This document shows, piece after piece, positions 23,392 through 23,495 of a DNA stretch of 23,495 bases. The stretch lies in contig CAZLVL010000024.1 of NCBI GenBank assembly GCA_964563155.1, positions 1 to 23,495 of the forward strand, read 5' to 3'. The translations under genes and the position numbers were made by a program. This stretch comes from DUPQ01 sp964563155. GTDB taxonomy: Bacteria > Bacillota > Clostridia > DUPQ01. A model generated the notes under the pieces. It was not told where the DNA came from. It did not search any database and worked only from the letters and a program-made list of their open reading frames with translations. Numbering within the stretch: position 1 is the first letter of the stretch; every line of letters begins with the position of its first letter.

Positions 23392-23495
23392 TCATTTTTC
23401 CAAGATTTTTTCTATCTGTTTTATAGTATGTTGATTTTCAGGTAAATTGCAAAAGTAAATTCCAGTATAATAAAACTTTTACGGAACTTACTCTC
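23392..23495 (-). CDS. Possible 3' end of an upstream gene (recF expected), frame uncertain
   Basis: On the minus strand, a frame ending at TGA 23394-23392 reads GIYFCNLPENQHTIKQIEKILEK, which looks like a genuine helical C-terminus and ends 32 bases before remB. It runs back only 27 codons before two in-frame stops near the window edge. A one-base slip in the A-run or T-run at about 23472-23479 would join it to an open frame. recF is expected here by gene order, but the visible part is too short to identify. Confidence 0.3.

Overview
This is a low-G+C, gene-dense piece of a Firmicutes-type chromosome, most likely from the Clostridia/Tissierellia. The lineage call is an inference. It rests on AT-rich codon use, AGGAGG-type ribosome binding sites, sigma-A-like promoters, a RemB (DUF370) gene next to gyrB, a DUF4446 gene behind parAB, Bacillus-type parS sites and a Gram-positive rpmH-rnpA-yidD-yidC-jag-mnmE-mnmG-rsmG cluster. 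No rRNA, CRISPR array, insertion sequence or phage gene was seen.

Right half (about 12.2-23.5 kb, all on the minus strand): origin-proximal housekeeping genes. In transcription order they are a possible 3' end of an upstream gene (recF expected), remB, gyrB, parA, parB, a DUF4446 membrane protein, tRNA-Ser(UGA), tRNA-Ser(GCU), rpmH, rnpA, yidD, yidC, jag, mnmE, mnmG and rsmG. Two parS sites bracket parAB. gyrA is not beside gyrB, and dnaA is not beside rpmH, so the usual two-armed origin layout is rearranged here. Strong promoters are visible for rpmH and the tRNA pair, and a terminator follows the tRNAs.

Middle (about 4.2-12.1 kb): a surface polysaccharide locus. A plus-strand trio encodes a Wzz/YveK-like chain-length adaptor, a BY-type tyrosine kinase with a Tyr-rich tail and a PHP-type tyrosine phosphatase. 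Divergently placed are a Wzy/WaaL-like polymerase or ligase and a membrane-anchored UDP-sugar 4,6-dehydratase. A beta-helix-like lipoprotein (minus) and a WecG/TagA/CpsF glycosyltransferase (plus) complete it. The 254-bp divergent gap holds two near-consensus promoters with the same -10 context.

Left end (about 0.2-4.2 kb, minus): a three-gene metabolic cassette follows the polysaccharide genes with operon-like spacing. It encodes a 753-aa OYE-type [4Fe-4S]/FMN/FAD enoate-reductase-like enzyme, then the large and small subunits of an aconitase X dehydratase. A dehydratase translated together with an alkene reductase suggests a dehydrate-then-reduce pathway with an unknown substrate. This is the best candidate for undescribed biology in the window. 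A bidirectional terminator separates it from the end of a plus-strand gene at the left edge.
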